Shown: positions 44,773 to 55,477, counted from the first letter of the stretch. The stretch is 64,000 nt of DNA from G965205255 sp965205255 (GCA_965205255.1 OZ242051.1:1-64000); one strand, 5' to 3'. Made by a program: numbers and translations. Notes: generated from the sequence alone by a model not told the origin.

Positions 44773-45991
44773 GCACAGGGTTATTGTTTGTACCCGAAAC
44801 AACAATATCCTCACTCATATCTGATGCCAAATGGCCTGAGCCAGATGCATCTTTTGTACCAAAAACAGGCTGAGAATCAGCGAGTTTTGATTCAGGGCGT
44901 ATTGCAACATCAGGTCTGAATGCCAGCATACGTAACAAGATCATTTCGAACCCGGAACGAATATCCGGCGCTAATGCAAGGTCTTTACGACCTATCAACC
45001 CTGACTGATAAAACAACTGTATATCTTCTGCTGACGTTTGGCTGGCCAATAAAGCAACCTGCTCTGCATACCCCCTGCTATGATCAATAGCACCCGGCAC
45101 CATTTGCGCAATAGCGATCTGATGAAAAACAGAAAGAATTTCACCGAGCACAGTGTGATAATCCGGAGAGTGTTCTGATAGTTCGCTCACCTGCGTGAGT
45201 AATGATTTAGCATCTCCTGCCATTATGGCTTCGACAAGAGAAAGAACACGACTATGATCTACGGAGCCAAGCATATTACCCACCTCTTCAGATAAAAGCT
45301 TTTCTCCACAATAAGCAATTGCCTGCTCGGTCAAACTTAAAGCATCACGCATACTTCCCTCGGCGGCACGCGCTAATAACCACAGAGCTGCCGTTTCAAA
45401 GTTTACATTTTCGTGACTTAACACACTTTCCAAATGCCCGACAATTTTTTCAGCAGGCATATTTTTAAGACTAAATTGTAAACACCGAGACAGTACCGTA
45501 ACAGGTAGTCGCTGAGGATCTGTTGTTGCCAACAAAAATTTCACATGAGGTGGCGGTTCTTCCAGTGTTTTCAGCAACGCATTAAAGCTATGCTGAGATA
45601 ACATATGCACTTCATCGATAAGGTAAACCTTAAATCTACCTCGGGTGGGCGCATAATGCACATTGTCTAGCAATTCACGCGTATCTTCAACTTTAGTACG
45701 TGAGGCAGCATCAACTTCAATTAAGTCGACAAAACGCCCTTCATCAATTTCTTTACAAGAGGAACACTTTTCACACGGTTCTGAACTGACAGCCACTTCA
45801 CAATTGAGACATTTAGCCAGAATACGGGCAATAGTTGTTTTACCTACACCACGAGTACCCGAAAATAAGTAGGCATGATGGAGTTTGTTTGTATCAAGAG
45901 CATTCATCAGTGCTTTAAGTACATGCGACTGCCCGACCAAATCCTTGAAATTGCGTGGTCGCCACTTTCGTGCCAGAACCTGATAACTCAT
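44747..45991 (-). CDS. dnaX: DNA polymerase III clamp-loader subunit DnaX (gamma-like zero-frame product)
   Basis: AAA+ motor of the clamp loader. 414 residues: Walker A GTRGVGKTT, zinc module CLNCEVAVSSEPCEKCSSC, Walker B LIDEVHML, sensor motif SRC, and domain III. The zero frame ends at TAA (44747-44749) immediately after the slippery sequence, giving a gamma-like protein lacking the tau domains. The missing domains follow in the -1 frame. Upstream on the same strand is ftsK. Confidence 0.95.
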   Translation of the reverse strand: MSYQVLARKWRPRNFKDLVGQSHVLKALMNALDTNKLHHAYLFSGTRGVGKTTIARILAKCLNCEVAVSSEPCEKCSSCKEIDEGRFVDLIEVDAASRTKVEDTRELLDNVHYAPTRGRFKVYLIDEVHMLSQHSFNALLKTLEEPPPHVKFLLATTDPQRLPVTVLSRCLQFSLKNMPAEKIVGHLESVLSHENVNFETAALWLLARAAEGSMRDALSLTEQAIAYCGEKLLSEEVGNMLGSVDHSRVLSLVEAIMAGDAKSLLTQVSELSEHSPDYHTVLGEILSVFHQIAIAQMVPGAIDHSRGYAEQVALLASQTSAEDIQLFYQSGLIGRKDLALAPDIRSGFEMILLRMLAFRPDVAIRPESKLADSQPVFGTKDASGSGHLASDMSEDIVVSGTNNNPVQEGPPVKK

Positions 45992-46066
45992 ACTGATTAT
46001 TTATACCCTTCTCATAGCCGACACATTTTGCACCAGCGCATTTAATAAAACGAATATGTGACCTTA

Positions 46067-48373
46067 TTATTTTGGTGGTGGTGCCACCAAAACTTCTCGA
46101 GCACCATTGCTAGCTGCCGAAGAAACTACGCCTTCTCTTTCCATCGTTTCTACCAGATTAGCTGCTCTGTTATATCCAATGCGAAACTGTCTTTGAACAA
46201 ACGATACTGAAACTCTTCGAGCTTCTGTTACAAAGGCAACAGCCTGATCATACAACTCATCCTCTTCACTGGCCTCATCACTAAACGCATTCCCAGCCTG
46301 TGAGTCAGAGGCTCCGCAATTAACAATATCATCAATATATTCTGGTTTGCCTCGTAGTTTCCAGTCTGCAACTACCCGATGTACTTCCTGATCACTGACA
46401 AAGGCGCCATGTACACGAACAGGCAACCCAGTGCCTGGTGGAAGATACAACATATCACCATGACCGAGTAACTGTTCTGCTCCCCCCTGATCAATAATTG
46501 TGCGCGAATCCACTTTAGATGACACCTGAAAACTTATTCTCGCCGGTACATTTGCTTTAATAAGGCCTGTAATAACATCTACCGAAGGGCGCTGAGTGGC
46601 GAGAATTAAGTGTATACCTGCTGCTCTCGCTTTTTGCGCAATTCTGGCAATCAGCTCTTCTACTTTTTTGCCCACAATCATCATCATGTCTGCAAATTCA
46701 TCAATTACCACAACAATAAACGGAAGTAACTCGCTCGATTCGTCTGTGTCTGTAGTATTCTCACCGGTAAAACCATTTTCTTTCAACTGTTTCACTTTAG
46801 CGTTGTAGCCAGAAATATTTCTCACACCCAATGATGCCATCAATTTATAACGACGTTCCATTTCCATTACACACCAACGCAAGGCTCCAGCTGCTTCTTT
46901 CATATCAGTAACAACAGGTGTCAGCAAGTGGGGTATGCCTTCATAAACCGAAAGCTCAAGCATTTTAGGGTCAACCATAATTAAGCGAACCTCTGCCGGG
47001 GATGCTTTATACAGTAAGCTCAATATCATGGCATTCACACCAACTGATTTACCTGAACCTGTTGTGCCTGCCACAAGTAAATGTGGCATTTTAGCCAAAT
47101 TTGCCACCATTGCATCACCGTTAATCAATTGACCTAGAGCCAAAGATAATGGCGACTTTGCATTCACAAATTCCTTCGACTCCATCACTTCACTTAATAC
47201 AACCATTTGACGTTCTGTGTTTGGCACCTCAATACCAACCACCGACTTACCGGGAATAACCTCCACTACACGCACCCGAACCACCGCCAGAGAACGGGCA
47301 AGATCAGTAGCCAACCCCGATATTTTACTCACTTTTAATCCGGGTGCCGGCTGTATTTCATATCTTGTAACAACAGGTCCGGGCTGAATAGCCACCACTT
47401 TTGCTTCTACACCGTAATCTTTGAGTTTTTCTTCCAGCAGTTGCGCTCTAACCTGTTGCTCTTCAATGGATTTTTCACCCGCTATTTTTGGGTCGGGTCT
47501 ATCTAGTAATAATGTAGAAAGAGAGGCCTTATCCACGGGGTGCACGGTAATCACAGAGGTGCTTGTTATTTCACTTTTCTTTGGTTTATCTTTTGCCGGA
47601 GTAACAACTTCATCTCTTTTCACAAACCTATAACTATTTTGCTCTGATACATCAGCTTTTCTTCGAAACTCAATTGATGAAACTTTTTTTATGCCTTTAA
47701 TGATACCCTGCAAAATAAGACGGCAAAAATGAGATAAAAAATCGGTCACTTTATGAAATATAATTACAAAAAAACGAGTCAGGTAATCGATTAACAAAAA
47801 CCATGAAAAATGTGTAAGTAATGTAAACCCTGATAAAAAGAAAGCAATCAGAAATAACGCCGTACCATATATTCCAAAAGCGGGCAAAAGAAATTCCAAT
47901 ACCAGACTACCAGTAATCCCTCCTCCTGATGTTGCTGATGCAGAAAAGCTATTCCAATATAGCGACGACAATCCACAGCAAGCCAGCAAAGTTACAATAA
48001 ATGCAGGTGTATAAAGATATAAAAACGAAAACTTCCAGCGAAGTGGTTCACCTCTGCCAGTGATTAGCTTAATTAATATCCCCGTAAAAAGCGCAACATA
48101 AACCCAAGCCATAATGCCAAAAACTGAAAATAAAAAATCTGAAATCCATGCCCCCACAGCACCACCATTATTTTTGGTGGTGCTGCTGTTTAACACACTC
48201 CATGCAGAATCACCATGATCGAAGCTACCAAGAGACATGCAAAGATAGATTAATATAAATGCAATAAATAAACTCAACAGTTCTCTAAGGCGGTTTGAGA
48301 TAAAAGACCATTCTCCAACGGTCTTATTGCCCGACTGGTCAATAATTTTTTTACCCACCATAACACCCCACAT
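46067..48373 (-). CDS. ftsK: DNA translocase FtsK
   Basis: Septal DNA pump that clears the closing septum and activates XerCD at dif. 768 residues: four to five N-terminal membrane segments (to about residue 200), a short linker, and a RecA-like motor with Walker A GTTGSGKSV and Walker B FIVVVIDEFADMMM. The C-terminal winged-helix gamma domain is intact (VSVSFVQRQFRIGYNRAANLVETME). The linker is short compared with E. coli FtsK and like that of Pseudomonas. An alternative start is the second methionine (codon 5). Confidence 0.97.
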   Translation of the reverse strand: MWGVMVGKKIIDQSGNKTVGEWSFISNRLRELLSLFIAFILIYLCMSLGSFDHGDSAWSVLNSSTTKNNGGAVGAWISDFLFSVFGIMAWVYVALFTGILIKLITGRGEPLRWKFSFLYLYTPAFIVTLLACCGLSSLYWNSFSASATSGGGITGSLVLEFLLPAFGIYGTALFLIAFFLSGFTLLTHFSWFLLIDYLTRFFVIIFHKVTDFLSHFCRLILQGIIKGIKKVSSIEFRRKADVSEQNSYRFVKRDEVVTPAKDKPKKSEITSTSVITVHPVDKASLSTLLLDRPDPKIAGEKSIEEQQVRAQLLEEKLKDYGVEAKVVAIQPGPVVTRYEIQPAPGLKVSKISGLATDLARSLAVVRVRVVEVIPGKSVVGIEVPNTERQMVVLSEVMESKEFVNAKSPLSLALGQLINGDAMVANLAKMPHLLVAGTTGSGKSVGVNAMILSLLYKASPAEVRLIMVDPKMLELSVYEGIPHLLTPVVTDMKEAAGALRWCVMEMERRYKLMASLGVRNISGYNAKVKQLKENGFTGENTTDTDESSELLPFIVVVIDEFADMMMIVGKKVEELIARIAQKARAAGIHLILATQRPSVDVITGLIKANVPARISFQVSSKVDSRTIIDQGGAEQLLGHGDMLYLPPGTGLPVRVHGAFVSDQEVHRVVADWKLRGKPEYIDDIVNCGASDSQAGNAFSDEASEEDELYDQAVAFVTEARRVSVSFVQRQFRIGYNRAANLVETMEREGVVSSAASNGAREVLVAPPPK

Positions 48374-48801
48374 GAAAAATATGAAAGTAACTAGCCCAGA
48401 CTTATTCCGCCTTTTTTAGCACACCAAAACCACCTAAGTACTCATACTAAAAGAAATAAGATATATTATAACGTCTTTATAGAGCTTCAATGTAATTTAT
48501 CCTTATATTGCTCTGACCTTTTCTTGTGCAATTGGGTAAATGCGCCTGCATAATGTTCAGAAAAAGAACTAAATATTATGCCATAGGTTATTAACTGATA
48601 TTACTTTTATGTGCAACTACAATCTCACGTTTTGCCATAACGATATATATACACATTCCGGCATCTGAACTCGCCACATAAAACGCTACATTCAGTGGCC
48701 TCCAAAGATAGTCTTTTGGAATTTTTTGTTATGTACGCTGTCTTTGGTGTTAGTCATTTTATTGAAACTTTAAGCTTAAAAAAAGTCAAAATATTTACGT
48801 A
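48374..48801. other. Intergenic region, ftsK to hypothetical gene
   Basis: Divergent promoters are expected. I see no gene, repeat or RNA that I can support. Confidence 0.35.
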
Positions 48802-49398
48802 ATGCACGCAAGGAAAATGTCAATGATTGGTGGAACCAGAGCTCATGTTCTAATGCGAAAAGAACTCGATAATACTGAAGATAATATTAAAGCCCTACAT
48901 CTTAAAGGTGTAGAGCCTAAGAAATTTTTCTTTTTTGCATTTCCCTGCCAGAAAAAAGCGGCCTATATAAAAAATAGATCGATTACTGAAGTTGAAAGCT
49001 GTGACTTACCAATGGTTGCTTATAGATATATTCAATGTAGGAAAAATAATTCCAGGGTTAGCCTAGATTTTTATATAAGTTTAGCAGGGGCTTTCTCGAG
49101 TATTGCGATGTCCCTTATGGCATATAGAGATGAAACAATACCCGGTATGTTTAAGTATGCATTTGCATTTTTCCCATTAGCCATGGCTAATGCATATATA
49201 AATTATGGGAATAAATCTTCATACCGAGAGACTCTGGCTTTAACAGAAGACTTTCTTGAGAAAAAACTCCCTTCCAACACATTTAACATGTTACAACAAC
49301 TACCTAGTAAAGACGGCTCATATGCTCTCTTATTAGATCTTTTAAAGACTCAACATATAAATTGTGACTCATTGAGAAAAAAACTACCCGAGAAATAG
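48802..49398 (+). CDS. Hypothetical membrane protein
   Basis: Up to 198 residues. Two central hydrophobic segments (LAGAFSSIAMSLMAY and YAFAFFPLAMANAYI) separate a basic N-terminal part from a polar C-terminal part. ATG 48823 has the best spacing to AAGGA (48810-48814), so the real start may be seven codons into the longest frame. I recognise no family. It lies where recC would usually be found upstream of recB, but is not related to it. Confidence 0.5.
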   Translation: MHARKMSMIGGTRAHVLMRKELDNTEDNIKALHLKGVEPKKFFFFAFPCQKKAAYIKNRSITEVESCDLPMVAYRYIQCRKNNSRVSLDFYISLAGAFSSIAMSLMAYRDETIPGMFKYAFAFFPLAMANAYINYGNKSSYRETLALTEDFLEKKLPSNTFNMLQQLPSKDGSYALLLDLLKTQHINCDSLRKKLPEK

Positions 49399-49828
49399 TG
49401 CTAAAAAACTAGAGAGATTAGAGCATCCTCTAATGGTTGTATAAACCGTAGAAAAAATCACTAAATATTTACCTATAAAGCAACAATCCTTAAAGTTACT
49501 GGGGTATCCGATAAGGGTGGACAAGAACACTATTAGATTCCCATATACTCTAAATAGAGTATGACAATAAAAATCAATCTATTATTTTATTCTAGAAACA
49601 ACCCTGATATTTTAATATAACTAACGGTTTTAACGGCCATTTCTTACATCACATAGTAATGCGTAGAGTACAGTTCTTTTAGTGGCTAGAAAGGACGTTG
49701 ACTTAAAGCCAACATTTGTAGAAAAAAAGTTTTTTTCTTATGCAAGGCTCAGTTGGCTTTCGAACAAAAAGATAAAAAAATCGTGATACAATAACCAACA
49801 ATTTTTAACCGGTAGCGGGAATAGTGTT
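49399..49828. other. Gene-free region upstream of recB
   Basis: No gene recognised. In particular no trace of recC, which commonly precedes recB in related bacteria. Confidence 0.4.
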
Positions 49829-52800
49829 GTGACCCAAAACAGTTTTGATACTTTTGATCATTCACCAAAGAGGTTAGACGTTATATCATTCCCGCTACAT
49901 GGTCATCGGCTTATCGAAGCTAGTGCCGGGACTGGCAAAACATACACAATAGCCAATCTGTATCTTCGATTGCTTACCGGTCACGGTGACGAACAGAACA
50001 AAGCATCAAAACCCGTCACTCCCAAAGAAATATTGGTAGTAACCTTTACCGAAGCTGCGACTCAGGAGTTACGGGAAAGAATTCGTAGTCGTATACACCT
50101 TGCTCAAAATATTTTTGCAGGTAAAAAACCTGTACCTAATGACCCTTTTTTGCAACAGCTTTACATCGAACTGCCAGATCACAAAAAAACAGCCAAACAA
50201 TTGTTGATAGCTGAGCGTCACATGGATGAAGCGTCCATTTATACCATTCACGGGTTTTGTAATCGCATGCTGAGCCAGCATGCTTTTGAAAGTGGATCAT
50301 TATTTAATACAACATTAGTGACCGATGAGTCACAATTACTTAAGCAAGCTGTAAACAATTACTGGCGAACCAGGTTTTATGAAGCTCCAAGTTACGAGAC
50401 TGATATTTTGTATGGTTACTGGAAAACGCCTTCAGCCCTTCTCAGCCATCTTCAGGCATGGTTGAATCATCAGAATGCAACCATCCTCACTCATGATAAT
50501 CTTTCTTTTTCAGAACGTTGCAGGCAGGTTCTAAAAAAGGTTAGGTTTATCAAGCAACTATGGCTTGACTGCTGCAATGAAGTTGTTGACTCATTGAATA
50601 AGGCCGGCCTCCACAAAGGCAGTTTTAAACCGGAACAAATTGACAAATATGCCCGCGAGATTACTGACTGGGCAAACAAACAGGTCTTAACGATACCAAA
50701 AAATCTGGAAAAATTTTCCAGCTCTTTCATTCAAAAGAAAAAAACAAGTAAAGGCACTTTACCTGAACACAGTTTTTTTAATGCCGTACAAGAGCTACTT
50801 GACAACCCACTGGATTTTAAGGATATCCTGATAAAAGAAGCAATACAGGGTATTAAACAACACTTATCTAAATTAAAGCTTCAACACCATGTGACAGGCT
50901 TTAATGACCTGCTAACCGCTTTTGATGCAGCTCTCCTACATCCTGACAATATTCGATTAAGGCAGCAACTTCGCCACTGTTATCCTGTTGCTCTCATTGA
51001 TGAGTTTCAAGACACTGACTCGTTGCAGTACAGAATATTTAAAACACTTTACCCAAATAATGACAACACACTGGCGCTGTTGATGATCGGAGACCCTAAA
51101 CAGGCTATTTATGCATTCAGAGGCGGAGATATTTTTACCTACATCAATGTCAGGCGAAATACACCTGACAGATACACATTACCAACTAACTGGCGTTCTA
51201 GCGAAGAAATTATCAAGGCATGCAATCACATATTCACAACAGCTTTAAAACCTTTTATATTTGATGCTGACATTCCTTTTTCTCCTGTTAATGCTTCACC
51301 ACAAGCTAATGATCGATTTTTGATGATCAATAACAAGCCGACCTCAGCGCTTGAACTTTGGTCCCAGAAAGACAATTACCTCCAAGCTGTCAGCAAAGAA
51401 CAATACAAAACAACAATGACAGAAAACACCGTTGCAGAAATTAAATATTTACTCAAACTCTCTGATGAAAATAAGTGTACACTGACTAACAATAATACAT
51501 CGCGAAATATTAAAGGCAGCGATATTGCTGTTCTTGTGAGAACGGGGGCTCAAGCAAAGAAAATAAAAACTGCGTTGGCTAATGCGGGTATTGCCTCTGT
51601 TTATATGAGTGAGCGGGACTCTGTCTTTAACACCAGAGAAGCATTAGATATTTATCGTATTTTACAGGCTTGTCTTTTTCCGGAAAATGAACGCTTACTT
51701 CGTACTGCTTTATCAACCTCATTATTAAACATGACAGCACCCGCTATTGAAGCGCTAAGAGAGAATGAAGCAGCGTGGGAACAGGTTATTGAAGAGTTTG
51801 TTAGCTACTCACAAATATGGCAAAAACAAGGAGTACTCTCTCTTTTACGAACCCTTATGTTTAATCGTAAAATTACACAGAAATTACTTCACCTACCTTT
51901 AGGTGAGCGAAGATTGACAGATATTATTCATTTGGGTGAGACGCTGTCTGTCATTTCAGAAACCATTGAAACCCCTCAGGCGTTATCAAACTGGTTATTA
52001 CAGCATATCCAGCAAAACGACAAAGATGAAACTTTCCAGCTACATTTTGAAAGCGATAAAAACCTTGTGAAAATCATTACCATTCATAAATCAAAAGGTC
52101 TGGAATACCCTATCATATTTATGCCATATATTTGTGAACTCATAGAATCGGGTCAAAAAAAAGGTTATTTCTTTCATGCACAACCCAATAACCGCCCAAC
52201 CCTTGATTTAACTCTGGATGATGCCAATAAAAGTTATATGGAAAAAGAAAATCTTGCAGAAGATATTCGTCTTTTTTATGTGGGTATAACACGCGCCATT
52301 TATAAATGTTACCTTGGTATTGCACCCGTTATCAAAGGCAAAATCGGCAAGAATGCAACTAAAAATCACTTGCATAAAACCGCACTTGGGTACTTATTAA
52401 ATGACGGATGTGAAATACCGGCAAATACGCTGAATCAATTGATCAGCGATCGCTGGTCTAAAAACGATCAAATGATACAATTATCTGGACCGCCATTAAA
52501 TACGGAAAATGCTTACCACAAAATTTTACCAACAGACAGTACGCTACAGACAAAAACATTTAGCCTGCCTGTTGAACGTAACTGGACAGTCACAAGCTAC
52601 AGCTCACTCAGTGCAAAGAGCCAACACATTGCGTTTTATGAACGACCGGGGTTAGAGGATGATTTAATCAGTTGCCCTGTCACCGCAAAAACAGATACAG
52701 AACCTGAATATAATATCTTTACATTTCCCAAAGGTGCAAGTACCGGCGTATTTTTACATGCCCTGTTTGAAGCCATGAGCTTTTCCAAAGCCAAAACAAC

Positions 52801-53452
52801 GCCTCCTGAAAAGGCTATTAAGAAAGCATTACTACACGAAGGATTTGAACCTATATGGCAAGAAACGCTCGAAAAACTTGTAATTGATGTACTTAATACG
52901 CCCTTATATCCACAACTATTTTCTCTTGGTGATATTAAAGATAATTGCAAATATGCTGAAATGGAGTTTTACTTACCCTTATCACCTCTGAGTGCCAAAC
53001 CTCTTAATCAACTTCTACAGCAGTACGATCCCTTATCGGGTCAGGCTGAGCAGCTTTCATTTCCAACAATACAAGGTATGTTAAAAGGTTTCATTGACCT
53101 CATATTTATTCATAATAACAAGTATTATATAGCCGATTACAAGTCCAATCATCTAGGCGATTCACTTGAAGATTACGGGCAAAACTGTCTTGAAGAGGTC
53201 ATGGTAAAACATCGGTATGATTTTCAATATCAACTCTATACTCTCGCACTTCATCGCCTGCTACAACAACGGCTACCAGATTACCATTATGAAACACATA
53301 TCGGTGGCGTTTATTATCTGTATCTTCGAGGCATGAACCCTGAAAAAAATAAAACTGGTGTCTTTTATACGAGACCTCGTTTTAAATTAATTAATGCGCT
53401 AGACCAAATGTTTCAGGGAGAAATATATACAGAGGATACAAAAGCATGTTAG
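49829..53452 (+). CDS. recB: Exodeoxyribonuclease V beta subunit RecB
   Basis: Helicase-nuclease subunit of RecBCD, which processes double-strand ends. 1207 residues. UvrD-like motifs: Walker A ASAGTGKTYT, VTFTEAATQELRERI, IDEFQDTDSLQYRIF, IGDPKQAIYAFRGGD, ITIHKSKGLEYPIIF, and LFYVGITRA. The C-terminal nuclease shows FIDLIFIHNNKYYIADYKSNHLG with the catalytic D-x-D/YK motif. GTG start. recD overlaps by seven bases. recC is not adjacent. Confidence 0.97.
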   Translation: MTQNSFDTFDHSPKRLDVISFPLHGHRLIEASAGTGKTYTIANLYLRLLTGHGDEQNKASKPVTPKEILVVTFTEAATQELRERIRSRIHLAQNIFAGKKPVPNDPFLQQLYIELPDHKKTAKQLLIAERHMDEASIYTIHGFCNRMLSQHAFESGSLFNTTLVTDESQLLKQAVNNYWRTRFYEAPSYETDILYGYWKTPSALLSHLQAWLNHQNATILTHDNLSFSERCRQVLKKVRFIKQLWLDCCNEVVDSLNKAGLHKGSFKPEQIDKYAREITDWANKQVLTIPKNLEKFSSSFIQKKKTSKGTLPEHSFFNAVQELLDNPLDFKDILIKEAIQGIKQHLSKLKLQHHVTGFNDLLTAFDAALLHPDNIRLRQQLRHCYPVALIDEFQDTDSLQYRIFKTLYPNNDNTLALLMIGDPKQAIYAFRGGDIFTYINVRRNTPDRYTLPTNWRSSEEIIKACNHIFTTALKPFIFDADIPFSPVNASPQANDRFLMINNKPTSALELWSQKDNYLQAVSKEQYKTTMTENTVAEIKYLLKLSDENKCTLTNNNTSRNIKGSDIAVLVRTGAQAKKIKTALANAGIASVYMSERDSVFNTREALDIYRILQACLFPENERLLRTALSTSLLNMTAPAIEALRENEAAWEQVIEEFVSYSQIWQKQGVLSLLRTLMFNRKITQKLLHLPLGERRLTDIIHLGETLSVISETIETPQALSNWLLQHIQQNDKDETFQLHFESDKNLVKIITIHKSKGLEYPIIFMPYICELIESGQKKGYFFHAQPNNRPTLDLTLDDANKSYMEKENLAEDIRLFYVGITRAIYKCYLGIAPVIKGKIGKNATKNHLHKTALGYLLNDGCEIPANTLNQLISDRWSKNDQMIQLSGPPLNTENAYHKILPTDSTLQTKTFSLPVERNWTVTSYSSLSAKSQHIAFYERPGLEDDLISCPVTAKTDTEPEYNIFTFPKGASTGVFLHALFEAMSFSKAKTTPPEKAIKKALLHEGFEPIWQETLEKLVIDVLNTPLYPQLFSLGDIKDNCKYAEMEFYLPLSPLSAKPLNQLLQQYDPLSGQAEQLSFPTIQGMLKGFIDLIFIHNNKYYIADYKSNHLGDSLEDYGQNCLEEVMVKHRYDFQYQLYTLALHRLLQQRLPDYHYETHIGGVYYLYLRGMNPEKNKTGVFYTRPRFKLINALDQMFQGEIYTEDTKAC

Positions 53453-55344
53453 TGCAATCCCCAAAAAAAGACCCAAACCATATACTTTCTCATCTATTCA
53501 CACTGAAAGAGGATGGAGTTATTCGCCTGATTGATTATCATTTTTCCTTATTTATTTATCAAATTTGCGAAGATGATGTGTTAGTGTTGGTCAGTGCATG
53601 GGCAAGTTCAGAATCGGGCAAAGGTAACAGCTGTGTGGATGTAAGTACGATTTATGCACCACGAAACAGAGCAACCTGCTTTGACCTTTCTGATAAAAAG
53701 CATCAGTCGCTACTTGATACTCTAACTATTCCACCACGACAATGGATTACCCATTTATCCGCATTGCCACCTGTGGGTGACGGCTCTTCACCAACACCTT
53801 TTGTATGCTGGAGAAACAGACTTTACCTGCATCGATACTGGCTTTTTGAAACAACCATTGTCAACTGGTTAAAAAAACAATATATCCCACCTCTTAATAT
53901 GAATAACAGTGAGTGCAAAGCTATCATTGATCGGCTTTTTACAGAGAAAAGCAATGAAACTAACTGGCAAAAAGTGGCGGCAGCCTTGGCTGTACTTACC
54001 AGTTTTTCAGTAATAACGGGAGGACCTGGCACAGGGAAAACAACAACTGTAACCCGGTTGATGGCGCTACTGATTGAACTATCTTCCACACAGCAATCAC
54101 CCTTAATAATTACGCTTGCCGCACCAACTGGAAAAGCAAGCGCACGACTGAGTCAATCTGTTCAGCAAGCAACAGAAAAGCTTAACTGTTCATCGCAGAT
54201 TAAACACCTCATTCCTAAACAAGCAGTAACGATTCATCAGCTACTAGGTGCACACCCTCACAAAAGTGCCTATCGTTTTAATGCCGAAAATCAATTACAC
54301 ACAGACATATTGATTGTTGATGAAGCCTCCATGATTGATATTTCAATGATGGCTCGCTTGTTGCAAGCACTAAAACCAGAAACAAAACTCATTTTGCTGG
54401 GAGACCACTACCAGCTGGCCTCTGTAGAAGCTGGCCATGTTTTAGGCGATATTTGCTACTTTTCTGGCATACCATACAGCAAAGATCTTTTAACACAGCT
54501 AGAGAGCATTACCAACGAACCAATTGCAAAGAAATTTTCGGAAAAAACAACCAATAAGTACATACCTGTGAACAACCACTTATGCGTGCTCAGAAAAAGC
54601 TATCGGTTTAGAGATGATTCGGGCATAGGGTATCTTGCTACGGCTATAAATAGTGGTGATACTGATCGGGCTGAAGCTGCCTGGCATAAGTCATTTACTG
54701 ACATTACCCTTGTAATACCAAGCTCTTCCTACAAATCTGTACTATTAGAAACAGCAACGAAAGGATATGCCAATTATCTGAAGGCTATTAACTCAAATGC
54801 TGACATTAACACCATTTTCTCCAAATTTAATCACTTTCAGATTTTATGCGCACTCCGTGATGATGAATACGGTGTGTCAGGACTCAATGAATTTATCAAA
54901 AAAGGATTACAGAAATCAGGACTAATACCGGCAACAAATCATACCTGGTATTGCGGGCGACCTGTCATGATTAGCCGAAACGATTACTCTCTTGGTCTTT
55001 TTAATGGTGATATTGGCATTACAGTAAAAGATGACGACGATAAGCTACGCGTAGTGTTTATTATGCCCGATGGCACTATTCAAAAATTACTTCCTAACCG
55101 CCTGCCTGAACACGAAACCGTTTACGCAATGACCATCCATAAAAGTCAGGGCTCTGAGTTTGATCATACAACAATCGTTCTCCCTGAATCAGATTCACCA
55201 CTGTTAACTCGCGAACTACTTTACACCGGCGTGACAAGAGCAAAGAAAAAACTGACCCTTTTTGGACACCCTAAACTCATTGCTCACACAATCGGGCAGC
55301 ATACTCAACGAACTTCGGGAATAATTGACAGGCTTGAACAATAA
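53446..55344 (+). CDS. recD: Exodeoxyribonuclease V alpha subunit RecD
   Basis: 5'-3' helicase subunit of RecBCD. 632 residues with Walker A GGPGTGKTTTV, Walker B DILIVDEASMID, LILLGDHYQLASVEAGHVLGDI, and the C-terminal AMTIHKSQGSEFDH and LLYTGVTRAKKKL motifs. It overlaps the recB end by seven bases and must be cotranslated. Confidence 0.97.
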   Translation: MLVQSPKKDPNHILSHLFTLKEDGVIRLIDYHFSLFIYQICEDDVLVLVSAWASSESGKGNSCVDVSTIYAPRNRATCFDLSDKKHQSLLDTLTIPPRQWITHLSALPPVGDGSSPTPFVCWRNRLYLHRYWLFETTIVNWLKKQYIPPLNMNNSECKAIIDRLFTEKSNETNWQKVAAALAVLTSFSVITGGPGTGKTTTVTRLMALLIELSSTQQSPLIITLAAPTGKASARLSQSVQQATEKLNCSSQIKHLIPKQAVTIHQLLGAHPHKSAYRFNAENQLHTDILIVDEASMIDISMMARLLQALKPETKLILLGDHYQLASVEAGHVLGDICYFSGIPYSKDLLTQLESITNEPIAKKFSEKTTNKYIPVNNHLCVLRKSYRFRDDSGIGYLATAINSGDTDRAEAAWHKSFTDITLVIPSSSYKSVLLETATKGYANYLKAINSNADINTIFSKFNHFQILCALRDDEYGVSGLNEFIKKGLQKSGLIPATNHTWYCGRPVMISRNDYSLGLFNGDIGITVKDDDDKLRVVFIMPDGTIQKLLPNRLPEHETVYAMTIHKSQGSEFDHTTIVLPESDSPLLTRELLYTGVTRAKKKLTLFGHPKLIAHTIGQHTQRTSGIIDRLEQ

Positions 55345-55346
55345 TT

Positions 55347-55460
55347 TTCTGTTAACGATGAGGTGACGAGTAATAGCCCAATATAACAGCAAGATCAGAT
55401 CAGATCAGATCAGATCAGATAAGAAAAGCTGCGCAATAAAGAGTTATAAGCCACTTTTAT
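55347..55460 (-). repeat. Palindromic intergenic repeat, copy E, with five AGATC units
   Basis: The arm ATAACAGCAAG (55383-55393) and, in reverse complement, GCGCAGCTTTTCTTATC and TCGTCACCTC blocks match copies A-D. AGATC is repeated five times in tandem (55392-55416), which clusters GATC sites (potential Dam sites). It lies between the convergent recD and comM genes. Confidence 0.6.
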
Positions 55461-55477
55461 ATTACAGGTATCTTGTA

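Noticed and set aside
44172..45991. dnaX as a plain pseudogene
   Set aside because: Both frames are well conserved right up to the junction, and the junction is an E. coli-type slippery cassette with correctly spaced SD. Programmed recoding explains it better, although a homopolymer sequencing error remains possible.
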